This document shows positions 17,602 to 25,801 of a stretch of DNA of 64,000 nucleotides, one piece after another; position 1 is the stretch's first letter, and every line of letters starts with the position of its first letter. This stretch comes from Acidimicrobiales bacterium. GTDB lineage: Bacteria > Actinomycetota > Acidimicrobiia > Acidimicrobiales > SHLQ01. The stretch lies in contig JAHDCX010000004.1 in the NCBI GenBank assembly GCA_020629635.1, positions 241,528 to 305,527 on the forward strand, written 5' to 3'. Both the position numbers and the translations under genes were made by a program. A model generated the notes under the pieces. That model searched no databases, had not been told where the DNA came from, and saw only the letters and a list, made by a program, of their open reading frames with translations.

Positions 17602-17607
17602 CCCCAT
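17578..17607 (+). repeat. RAYT element right terminal inverted repeat
   Basis: Exact reverse complement of 16576-16605. It contains the transposase stop (TGA 17599-17601), and its last bases AT are the first two bases of the downstream start codon. Confidence 0.9.
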
Positions 17608-17791
17608 GGAGTTTGTTGTTTCAGGGATGAGCTGTCAGCACTGCATCGATGCGATCACGAAAGAGGTCGGCGCGGTCGAGGGAGTCGAGTCGGTCTCCAT
17701 CGATCTCGACACGAAGATCGTTGCCGTCGTCGGCGGCGAGTCCTCGGCGATCATCGCCGCCATCGACGAAGCGGGTTTCGACGTCGACTGA
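17606..17791 (+). CDS. copZ: Heavy-metal-associated domain protein, CopZ-like copper chaperone
   Basis: A complete 61-residue HMA fold with the metal-binding loop GMSCQHC (Cys9, Cys12) and the usual beta-alpha-beta-beta-alpha-beta length. Such chaperones deliver Cu(I) to CopA-type ATPases. It must once have followed copA directly; the RAYT element now separates them by about 1 kb, and its start codon is shared with the element's right end. No Shine-Dalgarno sequence is visible, so expression may depend on transcription through the element or on a promoter inside it. Confidence 0.82.
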   Translation: MEFVVSGMSCQHCIDAITKEVGAVEGVESVSIDLDTKIVAVVGGESSAIIAAIDEAGFDVD

Positions 17792-17800
17792 CGCTCGCTG

Positions 17801-18901
17801 TCAGCCTGCCGCGTATGCGGGCTCCACGATTTCGGTGATGACTCGTTGACGCTCGTGCCAGTCGCCGAATCCTGCGTCGATTGCGGCCACGGTCATCGCC
17901 TGCATCTCGCCCCTGCTCATGTCGAAGTGTTCGGCGAGTAGGGCCATCTCGGAGCCGACGGAAACGCCGCTCATGAGTCGGTTGTCGGTGTTGACGCCAA
18001 CGTTGAATCCCAGCCGATGCCAATGCACGATCGGATGCGCGCCGAACTCGGGGACCGCACCGACGTGCACGTGGCAGCTCGGTGCCATCTCCAGATGCAC
18101 TTGTCGCTCGAGGATGTATCGGGCGAGTGGGCCGAGCTCGACTCCTTCGCCCGTCGAGGGATTGGCGGTGGCGACGTCTCCAGCGATGTCGTCGTACAAG
18201 CGCACCCCATGGCCGATTCGTTCGGCGCCGCACTGGAGGGCTTGGTCGATGAGTTCGAGCCCGGGCGGCTCGCTCGCATGGAGCGTGAGGTGAAGGTGGC
18301 CGCGTCGGGCGATCTCGACGGCGTCGAGGTGGTCGGTGGGCGGAAAGCCGGTCTCGGGGCCGGCGAGATCGAACGAGACGATCCGCGCGTCGCGGGCCCG
18401 CCAACGGGCCGCAAGCTCGGCGATCTCCACACTGCGATCAGCCTGACGCATGGCGCAGATGATCGTGTTGACCACGATCGGCTGCCCCGATTCGGCGGCT
18501 GCGGACATTCCGCTCCGGAACCCGTCCTGGACGGCCTCGACGACGTCGTCGAGTGCGAGCTCACCCCCGTCGTGGAGCTCGGGCGCAAAGCGAACCTCGG
18601 CGTACGCAACCCCGTCCGTCGCCAGATCGACCGCCGCCTCGTGTGCCACGCGGGCACAGTGCTCGGCGGTCTGCATCACCGCCAGTGTGTGCTCGAAGGT
18701 GGCGAGGTACTGAAGGAGGTCTTTGGTGTTCGCTCCGGCGACGAACCAGGCGGCAAGCTCGTCAGGGTCGGTGGTTGGGAGAGCGTGTCCGATCTCGTCG
18801 CTCAGTTCGAGGATGGTCGAGACTCGAAGTCCGCCGTCGAGGTGATCGTGCAGGAGCGCCTTCGGAAGCGACGCAATGTCGTGAGGGGTCAGCTCAGTCA
18901 T
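17801..18901 (-). CDS. add: Adenosine deaminase family protein
   Basis: A 366-residue zinc amidohydrolase of the ADA family that deaminates adenosine or a related nucleoside or base. The zinc-binding HxH is in LLHDHLDGG (residues 17-25). SFDLAGPE carries the catalytic-loop Glu region, followed by LHASE, ERIGHG and the metal Asp in VGVNTDNRLMSG. The start at 18901 is tentative; an ATG at 18913 is also possible. It lies 34 nt downstream of the permease gene and may be cotranscribed. It ends 9 nt from the convergent copZ stop, with no clear terminator. Confidence 0.88.
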   Translation of the reverse strand: MTELTPHDIASLPKALLHDHLDGGLRVSTILELSDEIGHALPTTDPDELAAWFVAGANTKDLLQYLATFEHTLAVMQTAEHCARVAHEAAVDLATDGVAYAEVRFAPELHDGGELALDDVVEAVQDGFRSGMSAAAESGQPIVVNTIICAMRQADRSVEIAELAARWRARDARIVSFDLAGPETGFPPTDHLDAVEIARRGHLHLTLHASEPPGLELIDQALQCGAERIGHGVRLYDDIAGDVATANPSTGEGVELGPLARYILERQVHLEMAPSCHVHVGAVPEFGAHPIVHWHRLGFNVGVNTDNRLMSGVSVGSEMALLAEHFDMSRGEMQAMTVAAIDAGFGDWHERQRVITEIVEPAYAAG

Positions 18902-18935
18902 GACCTGCATCATCGCAGTATCACGGAACGAGGGG

Positions 18936-19838
18936 TCAGCCGACGACGGCCTGGGTGACGAACCCGCCGACGACCGCAACCCCGAACACGTAGGCGAAGA
19001 ACGTCGCAATGATGCGCGGCCGGGCGAGCTTGGAGAGGATCACGAACTCGGGAAGGTTGGCGCCCGCGCCGGCGATCGTCAGCGCAACGATCGCCCCGAT
19101 GCCGACACCCGACGTCGAGAGTGCGTCGGCGAGAGGAACGAAGAGCGCCGTGCTCACGTAGAGCGGCGTCCCGAGCGCCGCCGCGATGGGGATCGACAGA
19201 CTCGGATTGGCGGCCGTGAGGCGCTCGGTGACCGAAGGCGGCACGAGTGCTTCGATCGCCAGCGACAACGCAATGCCAGCGATCAGGATTGGGGCCATCC
19301 CGACGAGGAGCGAACGTGCGGCGCCAGCGGCTGCAGGCAGTTCGGCGCGAAGCCCCCGCCATTGGCTCGTCCCGCTTGCGCACTCGCTCCCACACGTCGT
19401 CGTGGTGATGAGTTGGTCGGCTGGCGGGAGCCGGCGGTCGAGGTTGACACGTTCGGCGATCATCGCGAGGCCGAAGGCGCCGACGAAGGCGATTGCCGCG
19501 TAGATCGCCGCCGTCTGCGCTCCGGCGATGAGGACGAGGGCGCCGAAGAGCACCGGATCGAGCACCGGGGCCGCAACGATGAAGGCGACGTAGCCGGCGG
19601 CGGGCACGCGCGCCTGTCGAAGTCCGATCACCATCGGTACCGCAGTGAACGTACAGAACGGGGTCACGAACCCGAGGGCGATCCCCTTGAGGGCCGCAAC
19701 CGCGGGGCGTCCGCCGATCCATCGCCGCAACCGTTCGGAGCCGAACCGTGCCTGGAAGAGTTGCACGGCGACGGTGACCGCGAAGAAGAGCGCAGCAAGT
19801 TCGATGACGAGAATGATCGTGCGGGTCCCTGACTCCAT
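18936..19838 (-). CDS. Membrane permease, ArsP/DUF318-like
   Basis: A 300-residue polytopic protein with about eight predicted helices in two halves split by a cytoplasmic loop (about 140-165). The conserved segments TPFCTFTAVPM (first half) and GTPLYVSTALFVP and GAGANLPEF (second half) match the ArsP_1/DUF318 permeases, some of which export trivalent organoarsenicals. A divergent ArsR-family gene adjoins it, which supports metalloid or thiol-linked control. The substrate is not certain. The start ATG at 19838 is preferred over a TTG three bases earlier. Confidence 0.75.
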   Translation of the reverse strand: MESGTRTIILVIELAALFFAVTVAVQLFQARFGSERLRRWIGGRPAVAALKGIALGFVTPFCTFTAVPMVIGLRQARVPAAGYVAFIVAAPVLDPVLFGALVLIAGAQTAAIYAAIAFVGAFGLAMIAERVNLDRRLPPADQLITTTTCGSECASGTSQWRGLRAELPAAAGAARSLLVGMAPILIAGIALSLAIEALVPPSVTERLTAANPSLSIPIAAALGTPLYVSTALFVPLADALSTSGVGIGAIVALTIAGAGANLPEFVILSKLARPRIIATFFAYVFGVAVVGGFVTQAVVG

Positions 19839-19840
19839 CA

Positions 19841-19852
19841 ATCATCAATGAT
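19841..19852 (+). promoter_or_regulatory. Possible ArsR operator between permease and regulator
   Basis: A short inverted repeat, ATCAT-CA-ATGAT, immediately upstream of the permease start in the 55-nt divergent region, close to an A/T-rich stretch (TAGATAAAA, 19855-19863) that could hold a promoter. It is too short to be secure. Confidence 0.3.
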
Positions 19853-19893
19853 GGTAGATAAAAGCCGAGTTCGCAACCTTCTGGGGCAATACG

Positions 19894-20208
19894 ATGGGCT
19901 TCGTGGACTCGCCTTCGCCAGCCGACTTCGACGAGTGGGCCTCGTGGTTCAAGGTCCTTTCCGACGGCACGCGGCTGCGTGTGCTCCATCACATTGCTGG
20001 CTTGGATGGGCCCACGACCGTTGGCGACATCGTCGAAGCGCTCGCGCTGACCCAGTCGAATGTCTCGCATCATCTCCGAGTGCTGGGGCAGCAACGGTTC
20101 GTGCTCAGCGAACGCGATGGCGTCCGGACCCTCGTGCGGATCAATCCGAATTGCATGGAAGCCCTCCCGGACGCGGCGGCCGCAATCATGCGGTCCCGTC
20201 AGCGCTGA
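19894..20208 (+). CDS. ArsR family transcriptional regulator
   Basis: A 104-residue winged-helix repressor: WFKVLSDGTRLRVLHHIAG (about 18-36) and the recognition helix LTQSNVSHHLRVLGQQ (about 52-67), followed by the wing RDGVRTLVRIN. It has only one cysteine (near residue 89) and lacks the ELCVCDL metal motif of classic arsenic sensors, so the inducer may be sensed differently. Divergent from the ArsP-like permease, which is its probable target. Confidence 0.85.
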   Translation: MGFVDSPSPADFDEWASWFKVLSDGTRLRVLHHIAGLDGPTTVGDIVEALALTQSNVSHHLRVLGQQRFVLSERDGVRTLVRINPNCMEALPDAAAAIMRSRQR

Positions 20209-20218
20209 ACTCGATCGG

Positions 20219-20224
20219 TACGGT
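20219..20224 (+). promoter_or_regulatory. -10 box of a leaderless transcript (VOC gene)
   Basis: TACGGT followed by 6 nt and the ATG at 20231. Confidence 0.5.
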
Positions 20225-20230
20225 GAATCG

Positions 20231-20611
20231 ATGCCCTTGCACGCCGTCGACCACGTCAACATCGACACCAGCGACCTCGCCGCCACGATCAACTTCTACG
20301 AACAGGTGCTCGGACTCGATCCTCGACCCAAGCCGTCGGGCAATCCGGGTTCGTGGCTCTATTCAGGTGAACGGGCCATCGTCCACGTGAACGTCGTGGA
20401 GGTGCCCACGATCGTCGAACCCGGAAGCCGGGCAACGGGCCCGTTCAACCACGTGGCCTTCAACGCCTCCGATCTCGACGGCCTGCGGGCGGCCTTCGAC
20501 GACGCTGGGCATCCGTATCGAGTGTCCGAGCGCCCCGATCTCGGCGTCACGCAGATCTTCACCAACGATCCCAACGGTGTCCCGATCGAGCTGAACATTC
20601 CCATGACCTGA
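20231..20611 (+). CDS. VOC superfamily (glyoxalase/bleomycin resistance/dioxygenase fold) protein
   Basis: A 126-residue protein with two beta-alpha-beta-beta-beta modules: VDHVNIDTSDLAATINFYEQVLG (residues 6-28) and PFNHVAFNASDLDGLRAAF (about 76-94), and a C-terminal DPNGVPIELN. Metal ligands typical of the fold are present (His8, the second-module His near 79, Glu near 121). Members are isomerases, ring-cleaving dioxygenases or resistance proteins; nothing here narrows the choice. It starts 22 nt after the ArsR stop and appears to have its own leaderless promoter. Confidence 0.82.
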   Translation: MPLHAVDHVNIDTSDLAATINFYEQVLGLDPRPKPSGNPGSWLYSGERAIVHVNVVEVPTIVEPGSRATGPFNHVAFNASDLDGLRAAFDDAGHPYRVSERPDLGVTQIFTNDPNGVPIELNIPMT

Positions 20612-20685
20612 CCGTCCGGAATTCTGTGGAACGAGGTCGTGAAGGAGGCCCGGTTGATCCATTTGGGATACTGTCGGTATCTGAG

Positions 20686-23160
20686 ATGGTGTCGCCTCCC
20701 ACACGTTCACGAGTTGATCCGCCGCCCCTGCTGCGACGCATTCCGTCCGTTGGGATGGCGGTGATGGTCGCACTCGTGTGTTGGCTCGCCCTTGCTTCCT
20801 CGTGCGAAGGGGAGGAGGTCGATGTCCTCACGCCCACGCCGAACCCACCACAAACGTCGATCGTCGATACGGCGGACCAGACGGACCAGACGGACCAGGC
20901 TGTACCGCCGACGCTGGATCAGCCCGATGAGGCGCTGCTGGCGGCACAGGCTGCGGGCGACCTTGACGGAGTTCGAGGCGCGCTGCGTGCGGGCGCCGAC
21001 CCCAATGCCGAGCTCGGATCGATCATACCCGTCGTGCATCTTGCGGCCGAAGAGGGCCAAGTCGAGATCGTCGAGGCGCTTCTCGCTGCGGGTGCTGACC
21101 CGGACGCTCCCGGACAGAACGGTCAAACGGCCTTCATCCGGGCGGCGATTGCGGACCGATTCGAGATTGTCGACGTCCTGGTCGATTGGGGAGTCGAACT
21201 GGATCGCACCGACTCGCTGACGGGACGCAACGCCATCCAGCTCGGCGTCGTCGAAGGGGCCTCGGCCGACATGCTCCGACACCTGCTCGACGTCGGCGTC
21301 GATCCCGAAGCCCGAGATCGCAACGGAGCGACCGCCTTGGCGCTGGCGGCCGGGGTCGGAACGGTCGACGCGGTCCAGCTTCTGATTGACCACGGTGTGG
21401 AGGTCGAACCGATCGATCGTGCCGGATGGACCCCAATCGACGCCGCGAGACGCGCCGGTCACGCCGAGGTCGAAATACTCCTCGCCGCTGAAGGGGCGAC
21501 GCCGGTCGAGGGACGGCCTCGGTCGGCAATTCAGCAAGAACTGATGACTCCTGGTCCCGGTCGCTCGCTGGTTCGCTTCGCACTCGACGCGCCGGCCGCG
21601 TCGACTGTTCGGCTCGAGTTCACTGGCAACTACTGGAACGCCCACCCCGATGACACGATCGAACTCGAGCCGACCGACGCCGCAGACGCGACGCACGAGG
21701 TCGAGCTCTACCTCGGCGAGGGACAGTGGCTGTACCGATTCCGAGTCGATCGGGCGTGGGTGACCGACCCGGCCAACCCGCGCAGCGTCGGCGCGGAGAA
21801 TGGCCAACGCAACTCGGTGCTCGTGGTCGGCGAGTCGACCTCATTGGCCGATGCGCAACCGGGCATCCCAACCGGACGAGTTGACGTGCTCGACGTCGAC
21901 GCACGCGCGTTCGGCCGTTCGCTGCCGGTCGTCATCTACACGCCTCCAGAGTCGACGCATCCCGCGCCACCCGATGGCCATCCCATGCTCGTACTGCTCC
22001 ACGGCTTCGGGCAGCCATCCACTGACTGGGTGGACTCGATCGGCGTCGCCAACGCCATGGACCGCCTGCTCGCCGCCGGCCGGATCGAGCCATTCGTCAT
22101 CGTCATGCCGAGCGCAGAGAACGGCTTCTACCAAGGGCCGTACCGCGACCACATCCTCGACGAAGTGCTTGGTGCGGTCGAGGCGAACGTTCCGATCGCG
22201 AGCGGATCCGAGCACGGCGCAATCGGCGGATTCTCCGCCGGCGGATTCGGCACGCTCGAGATCGGGACTCGAGCCCCCAGCCGTTTCGGGCTGCTCATGC
22301 CCATCGCCATGGCCTCGCTCTGCGACGAGATGGTGTGCCAGACGCCGGCCGCTTTCGAACGGGCGTACCCGGAAGGAATCGACGCCGATGTCGCGATGTG
22401 GGCGGGGCGACGAGACGAACTCGGGCTGCAACGCAACCACGAGGTGTTCGCCGAGTACCTCACAGCGGCAGGCGTCGATCACCTCAGCACGATCACCTCC
22501 ACCAACGGCCACCGCCTCGACGGGCACAGCGTCCGCTACGTGCGCACGATCGTCGGCGACCTCCTGGCGACAGCCTCGACATGGTTCGCCACGGGAGAGC
22601 TGATCGACCCAGCGCCTCCGGAGCTCATCGCCGCAGGATGTCCGGGGCCCTATCCTGACTGGCGCACGTCCCCGCATGCGCTTCCGTTCGAACCGGGTAC
22701 GAGCCAGCCGATGGGGCTCGTGAACTGCACCTCCTCATTCCATGACGAGGACCGACCCGACTCGCACGCCTACGACTTCGACATGCCCCGCGGAACCCCG
22801 ATCCTCGCCACCCGAGGCGGCGTCGTGACGAGGGTGGTCGATGACCAACCCGACCTCGGCGGCGACCCTGGCGGCAATCTGATCATCATCGACCACGGCG
22901 ACGGCACCGCCGCGGCCTATCTCCACCTCGACGTGGGCGGCATCGATGTGGCGGTTGGCGATCAGGTCGGTCAAGGAAACGTGATCGGTCGTTCGGGCGC
23001 GACAGGATCCACGACCGGGTACCCGCACTTGCATTACATCGTCGTCGAAACACCAACGGATTGGCCGTGGACTGGGGTCCCGGTGACGTTCTCGAACACC
23101 GAGCCCAACCCTCGCGGTCTCGTCGGCGGCCGCCGATACGAAGCGCTGCCGTTCGGCTGA
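20686..23160 (+). CDS. Lipoprotein with ankyrin repeats, CBM48-like domain, esterase and M23 (LytM) peptidase domains
   Basis: An 824-residue exported protein with an unusual domain order. Residues 1-40 form a signal with a lipobox-like ASSC (Cys40), then a three-fold TDQ repeat. Residues about 75-245 contain about six ankyrin repeats (ALLAAGADPDAPGQNGQTAF and similar). Residues about 255-345 resemble a CBM48/E-set domain. Residues about 365-620 are a PF00756-type esterase with nucleophile Ser517 in GGFSAGGFG. Residues about 690-800 are an M23 metallopeptidase with His694 and Asp697 (HAYDFDMPRGTP) and His781/His783 (HLH). The H-x2-D spacing of the first metal motif is a variant. It suggests cell-wall or surface-glycan processing. 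The start at 20686 gives the best signal peptide; a GTG at 20626 is the alternative. Confidence 0.8.
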   Translation: MVSPPTRSRVDPPPLLRRIPSVGMAVMVALVCWLALASSCEGEEVDVLTPTPNPPQTSIVDTADQTDQTDQAVPPTLDQPDEALLAAQAAGDLDGVRGALRAGADPNAELGSIIPVVHLAAEEGQVEIVEALLAAGADPDAPGQNGQTAFIRAAIADRFEIVDVLVDWGVELDRTDSLTGRNAIQLGVVEGASADMLRHLLDVGVDPEARDRNGATALALAAGVGTVDAVQLLIDHGVEVEPIDRAGWTPIDAARRAGHAEVEILLAAEGATPVEGRPRSAIQQELMTPGPGRSLVRFALDAPAASTVRLEFTGNYWNAHPDDTIELEPTDAADATHEVELYLGEGQWLYRFRVDRAWVTDPANPRSVGAENGQRNSVLVVGESTSLADAQPGIPTGRVDVLDVDARAFGRSLPVVIYTPPESTHPAPPDGHPMLVLLHGFGQPSTDWVDSIGVANAMDRLLAAGRIEPFVIVMPSAENGFYQGPYRDHILDEVLGAVEANVPIASGSEHGAIGGFSAGGFGTLEIGTRAPSRFGLLMPIAMASLCDEMVCQTPAAFERAYPEGIDADVAMWAGRRDELGLQRNHEVFAEYLTAAGVDHLSTITSTNGHRLDGHSVRYVRTIVGDLLATASTWFATGELIDPAPPELIAAGCPGPYPDWRTSPHALPFEPGTSQPMGLVNCTSSFHDEDRPDSHAYDFDMPRGTPILATRGGVVTRVVDDQPDLGGDPGGNLIIIDHGDGTAAAYLHLDVGGIDVAVGDQVGQGNVIGRSGATGSTTGYPHLHYIVVETPTDWPWTGVPVTFSNTEPNPRGLVGGRRYEALPFG
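20879..20907 (+). repeat. Short 9-nt tandem repeat encoding TDQ units
   Basis: About three copies of the unit acggaccag encode TDQTDQ... in the linker behind the lipobox cysteine of the ankyrin/esterase/M23 protein. It is probably variable in length and without effect on frame. Confidence 0.6.
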
Positions 23161-23173
23161 GTCGATCGGCCGA

Positions 23174-23788
23174 TCAGTCGCTCGGGAGACGCGTCGCCAA
23201 GAGCCCCGCAACGATCGAATCGACGAGGACTCGATGGACGCGGTCGGCATCGACCGAGTCGTCGATCGAGGCCTCGAGCAGTGTTCCCATCGACATCGCG
23301 ATGATGCCGATGGCCAGATCGTCGGAGATATCGGACAGGTCGATGTCCACCGAGGCTCCCCGCTCGAGGATCGCCTCAACGATACGGCCACGGTGGGCTG
23401 TGCGAATCTGCAGGAACCGTGCGGCGAACACGTCGTCGTGCACGGCCTCTGACCACACGGCGGTGAGGAGTCGAAAGAACCCGGTGTTGTCGTCTTGCGT
23501 GCGTCCCGCACGTCCACCGACCCCTGCACCGATGTCGCCGACCTCGCCGTCAACGACCGCCGAGACGTACTGGCTTCCGACGGCAGCGAAGTAGTCCTCG
23601 AGCACGGAAAACAAGAGGTCGGTCTTGGAGTCGAAGTTGGAGTAGACCGCGCCCTTGGTGAACCCCGCCCGAGAGGCGATGTCGTCCACGGACACCGACC
23701 CGAATCGCCGCGTGGTGAATTCGACATAGGCCGCATCGAGCAATCGTCGACGCGTCTCTGCCTGAGTGTCCGCACGTCTCCGAGCCAC
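23174..23788 (-). CDS. TetR family transcriptional regulator
   Basis: A 204-residue repressor with the TetR helix-turn-helix at residues about 14-50 (RRRLLDAAYVEFTTRRFGSVSVD through KGAVYSNFDSKTDLL) and a variable ligand domain. The GTG start at 23788 has TACCGT 7 nt upstream (leaderless). It faces the ankyrin/esterase/M23 gene convergently and has no obvious divergent target except the DUF808 gene 117 nt away. Confidence 0.87.
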   Translation of the reverse strand: MARRRADTQAETRRRLLDAAYVEFTTRRFGSVSVDDIASRAGFTKGAVYSNFDSKTDLLFSVLEDYFAAVGSQYVSAVVDGEVGDIGAGVGGRAGRTQDDNTGFFRLLTAVWSEAVHDDVFAARFLQIRTAHRGRIVEAILERGASVDIDLSDISDDLAIGIIAMSMGTLLEASIDDSVDADRVHRVLVDSIVAGLLATRLPSD

Positions 23789-23795
23789 GGACGAA

Positions 23796-23801
23796 ACGGT
23801 A
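23796..23801 (-). promoter_or_regulatory. -10 box of a leaderless transcript (TetR gene)
   Basis: TACCGT on the minus strand, 7 nt before the GTG at 23788. Confidence 0.45.
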
Positions 23802-23905
23802 ACGCCTCACCCGGTGGCCCGCCGTCGGAACGCCCGCCGATAACCTCAGACACGCACTGGTCCCGACCGATATCGGGATCGGACGCAGGAAGAAGGGAAC
23901 GTCAC

Positions 23906-24856
23906 ATGGCCGGTGGATTGGTCGGATTGCTCGATGATGTCGCGGCGCTCGCCAAGCTCGCGGCCGCTTCGGTCGATGACATCGGTGTTGCGGCAGGCAA
24001 AGCGAGCATGAAGGCCGCCGGTGTCGTCGTCGACGATGCCGCGGTGACGCCCGCCTATGTCCAGGGCCTGGCTGCTGACCGCGAGCTCCCGATCATTCGA
24101 CGCATCGCCACGGGTTCGATCAAGAACAAGCTGGTCTTCATCATCCCGGCGATCATGATTCTGAGCGAGGTGTATTCGCCGATCATCGACGTGATCTTGA
24201 TCTTCGGTGGCTGCTTCCTCGTCTATGAGGGCGCCCACAAGATCATCCACAAGATCCGCGGCGACGACCACGACCACGACGAACCGTCGGTCACCAAGGG
24301 CCCCGAGGCCGAAGAAGAGACGATCGCCAGCGCCGTCCGCACCGACTTCATCCTCTCGGGCGAGATCATGGTGATCGCCCTGAAGTCGGTGATCGACGAA
24401 CCGCTCGTCTCACGGGCGATCATCCTTGTCGTCGTCGCGATTCTGATCACCGTCGTGGTCTACGGCGCGGTGGCGATGATCGTGAAGATGGACGACGTCG
24501 GCCTGCGACTCTCACAACGAGAGGACGAATCGTCACAGAAGCTCGGCCGCACGCTCGTGGCCGCCATGCCCAAGCTGCTGCTCTTCCTGACGGTCATCGG
24601 AACCGCGGCCATGCTCTGGGTCGGTGGACACCTGCTCGTCGTCAGTCTTCACGAGCTCGGCTTCGACCCGCTGTACGACTTCGTCCACGGCGCCGAGGAC
24701 ATCGTCAAGGACGTCTCCGGTGTCGGTGGCTTCCTCGCCTGGCTCGTGAACACGTTCCTGTCCGCGATCATCGGTCTGATTGTCGGCACGATCATCGTGT
24801 TGGTCGTCGAGCGCCTTCCCATCGGCAAGAAGCACGACGCCGCGCACGCCCACTGA
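23906..24856 (+). CDS. DUF808 (YedI-like) membrane protein
   Basis: A 316-residue inner-membrane protein. It opens with MAGGLVGLLDDVAALAKLAA and has DRELPIIRRIATGSIKNKL, both hallmarks of DUF808. About six hydrophobic helices follow (for example 79-105, 155-200, 215-245 and 280-305), with a His/Asp-rich loop (GDDHDHDEP) and a His-rich C-terminus (HDAAHAH). The function of the family is unknown. AAGGGA lies upstream of the ATG at 23906. It is divergent from TetR. Confidence 0.85.
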   Translation: MAGGLVGLLDDVAALAKLAAASVDDIGVAAGKASMKAAGVVVDDAAVTPAYVQGLAADRELPIIRRIATGSIKNKLVFIIPAIMILSEVYSPIIDVILIFGGCFLVYEGAHKIIHKIRGDDHDHDEPSVTKGPEAEEETIASAVRTDFILSGEIMVIALKSVIDEPLVSRAIILVVVAILITVVVYGAVAMIVKMDDVGLRLSQREDESSQKLGRTLVAAMPKLLLFLTVIGTAAMLWVGGHLLVVSLHELGFDPLYDFVHGAEDIVKDVSGVGGFLAWLVNTFLSAIIGLIVGTIIVLVVERLPIGKKHDAAHAH

Positions 24857-24877
24857 TCGGTGCATCGCCTTCGTCGG

Positions 24878-24883
24878 TAGCGT
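24878..24883 (+). promoter_or_regulatory. -10 box of a leaderless transcript (ABC operon)
   Basis: TAGCGT followed by 6 nt and the ATG at 24890, which opens a three-gene ABC transporter operon. Confidence 0.5.
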
Positions 24884-24889
24884 GACGTG

Positions 24890-25801
24890 ATGGCGATGGC
24901 GGTCGAGGCACGTTCACTCACCAAACGGTTCGGCGAATTCACGGCGGTCGATGGCATCGACCTGACAGTCGAGCGCGGCGAGTCGTTTGCCATGCTCGGT
25001 CCCAACGGGGCCGGCAAGAGCTCGACGATGCGAATGATCTCGACCGTGAGTCCTGCGACGAGCGGGCAACTGTCGGTTCTCGGTCTCGACCCGGCGACCG
25101 ATGGTCAGGCCATCCGTTCCCGGATGGGCGTCGTTGCGCAGGACGACAACCTCGACGACGCACTCACCGTCCGCGAGAACATCATGATCTACGGGCGCTA
25201 CTTCGGGTTGAGCTGGGCGGCGGCTCGATCAAAGGCAGATGAGCTGCTCCAGTTCGCCCAGCTCGAAGACCGTTCGGGTGCGCAGGTCAATTCACTGTCG
25301 GGAGGGATGAAGCGTCGCTTGGCGATCGCCCGTGCCCTCGTCAACGATCCGGATCTGGTTCTGCTCGACGAGCCGACCACGGGCCTGGACCCCCAGGCTC
25401 GGCATCTGTTGTGGGAGCGGCTCTACCAACTGAAAGAGCGCGGCGTCACCCTCGTATTGACGACCCACTACATGGACGAAGCCGAGCAGCTCAGCGACCG
25501 TCTTGTGGTCATGGATCAGGCCAGAATCGTTGCCGAGGGGTCGCCGAGCTCGCTCATCGCCGAGCATGTCTCGAAAGAGGTGCTGGAGATTCGGTATCCC
25601 GCCGAGGCCAACGTGGACCTCGCAGACCTCGGTCTCCGGACCGAAGAGCTTGCAGACCGCACGCTCATCTACACCGACCGCGGAGAAGACACACTCGCCG
25701 TTCTCGTGAATTCCGGGCGCACGCCGTCATCGAGCTTGGTGAGGCGCGCAAGCCTCGAAGACGTCTTCCTCGCCCTCACCGGGCGACGGCTCGTCGAATG
25801 A
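24890..25801 (+). CDS. ABC transporter ATP-binding protein (DrrA-like)
   Basis: A 303-residue ATPase. Walker A is GPNGAGKSS (about 37-45), Q-loop VAQDD, signature LSGGMKRRLAIARAL, Walker B LVLLDEPTTGLDPQ and switch His in TTHYMDEAE. The C-terminal 80 residues form the extension found in DrrA/NodI-type exporters. It energises the two permeases encoded next, to which it is linked by ATGA overlap. Probable export of a lipid, antibiotic or other hydrophobic compound. Confidence 0.92.
   Translation: MAMAVEARSLTKRFGEFTAVDGIDLTVERGESFAMLGPNGAGKSSTMRMISTVSPATSGQLSVLGLDPATDGQAIRSRMGVVAQDDNLDDALTVRENIMIYGRYFGLSWAAARSKADELLQFAQLEDRSGAQVNSLSGGMKRRLAIARALVNDPDLVLLDEPTTGLDPQARHLLWERLYQLKERGVTLVLTTHYMDEAEQLSDRLVVMDQARIVAEGSPSSLIAEHVSKEVLEIRYPAEANVDLADLGLRTEELADRTLIYTDRGEDTLAVLVNSGRTPSSSLVRRASLEDVFLALTGRRLVE

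Larger units (their letters stand above)
16576..17607 (+). mobile_element. RAYT element (REP-associated tyrosine transposase unit) with 30-bp inverted ends
   Basis: A 1,032-bp unit bounded by perfect 30-bp inverted repeats. It encodes a Y1 HUH transposase and sits between copA and a copZ-like gene. The left end supplies the last six codons and stop of copA. The right end supplies the transposase stop and the first two bases of the next gene's ATG. No target duplication is seen, as expected for single-strand HUH transposition. Two short hairpins elsewhere (8603-8687, 27361-27413) share its ends. Confidence 0.85.

Noticed and set aside
16576..17607. Classical insertion sequence with target-site duplication
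   Set aside because: No flanking direct repeats are present and the encoded protein is a Y1 HUH nickase, not a DDE transposase.
24871..24889. GTG at 24887 as the ABC ATPase start
   Set aside because: The ATG at 24890 has the 6-nt spacing to the TAGCGT box seen at other leaderless genes; the two differ by one residue only.
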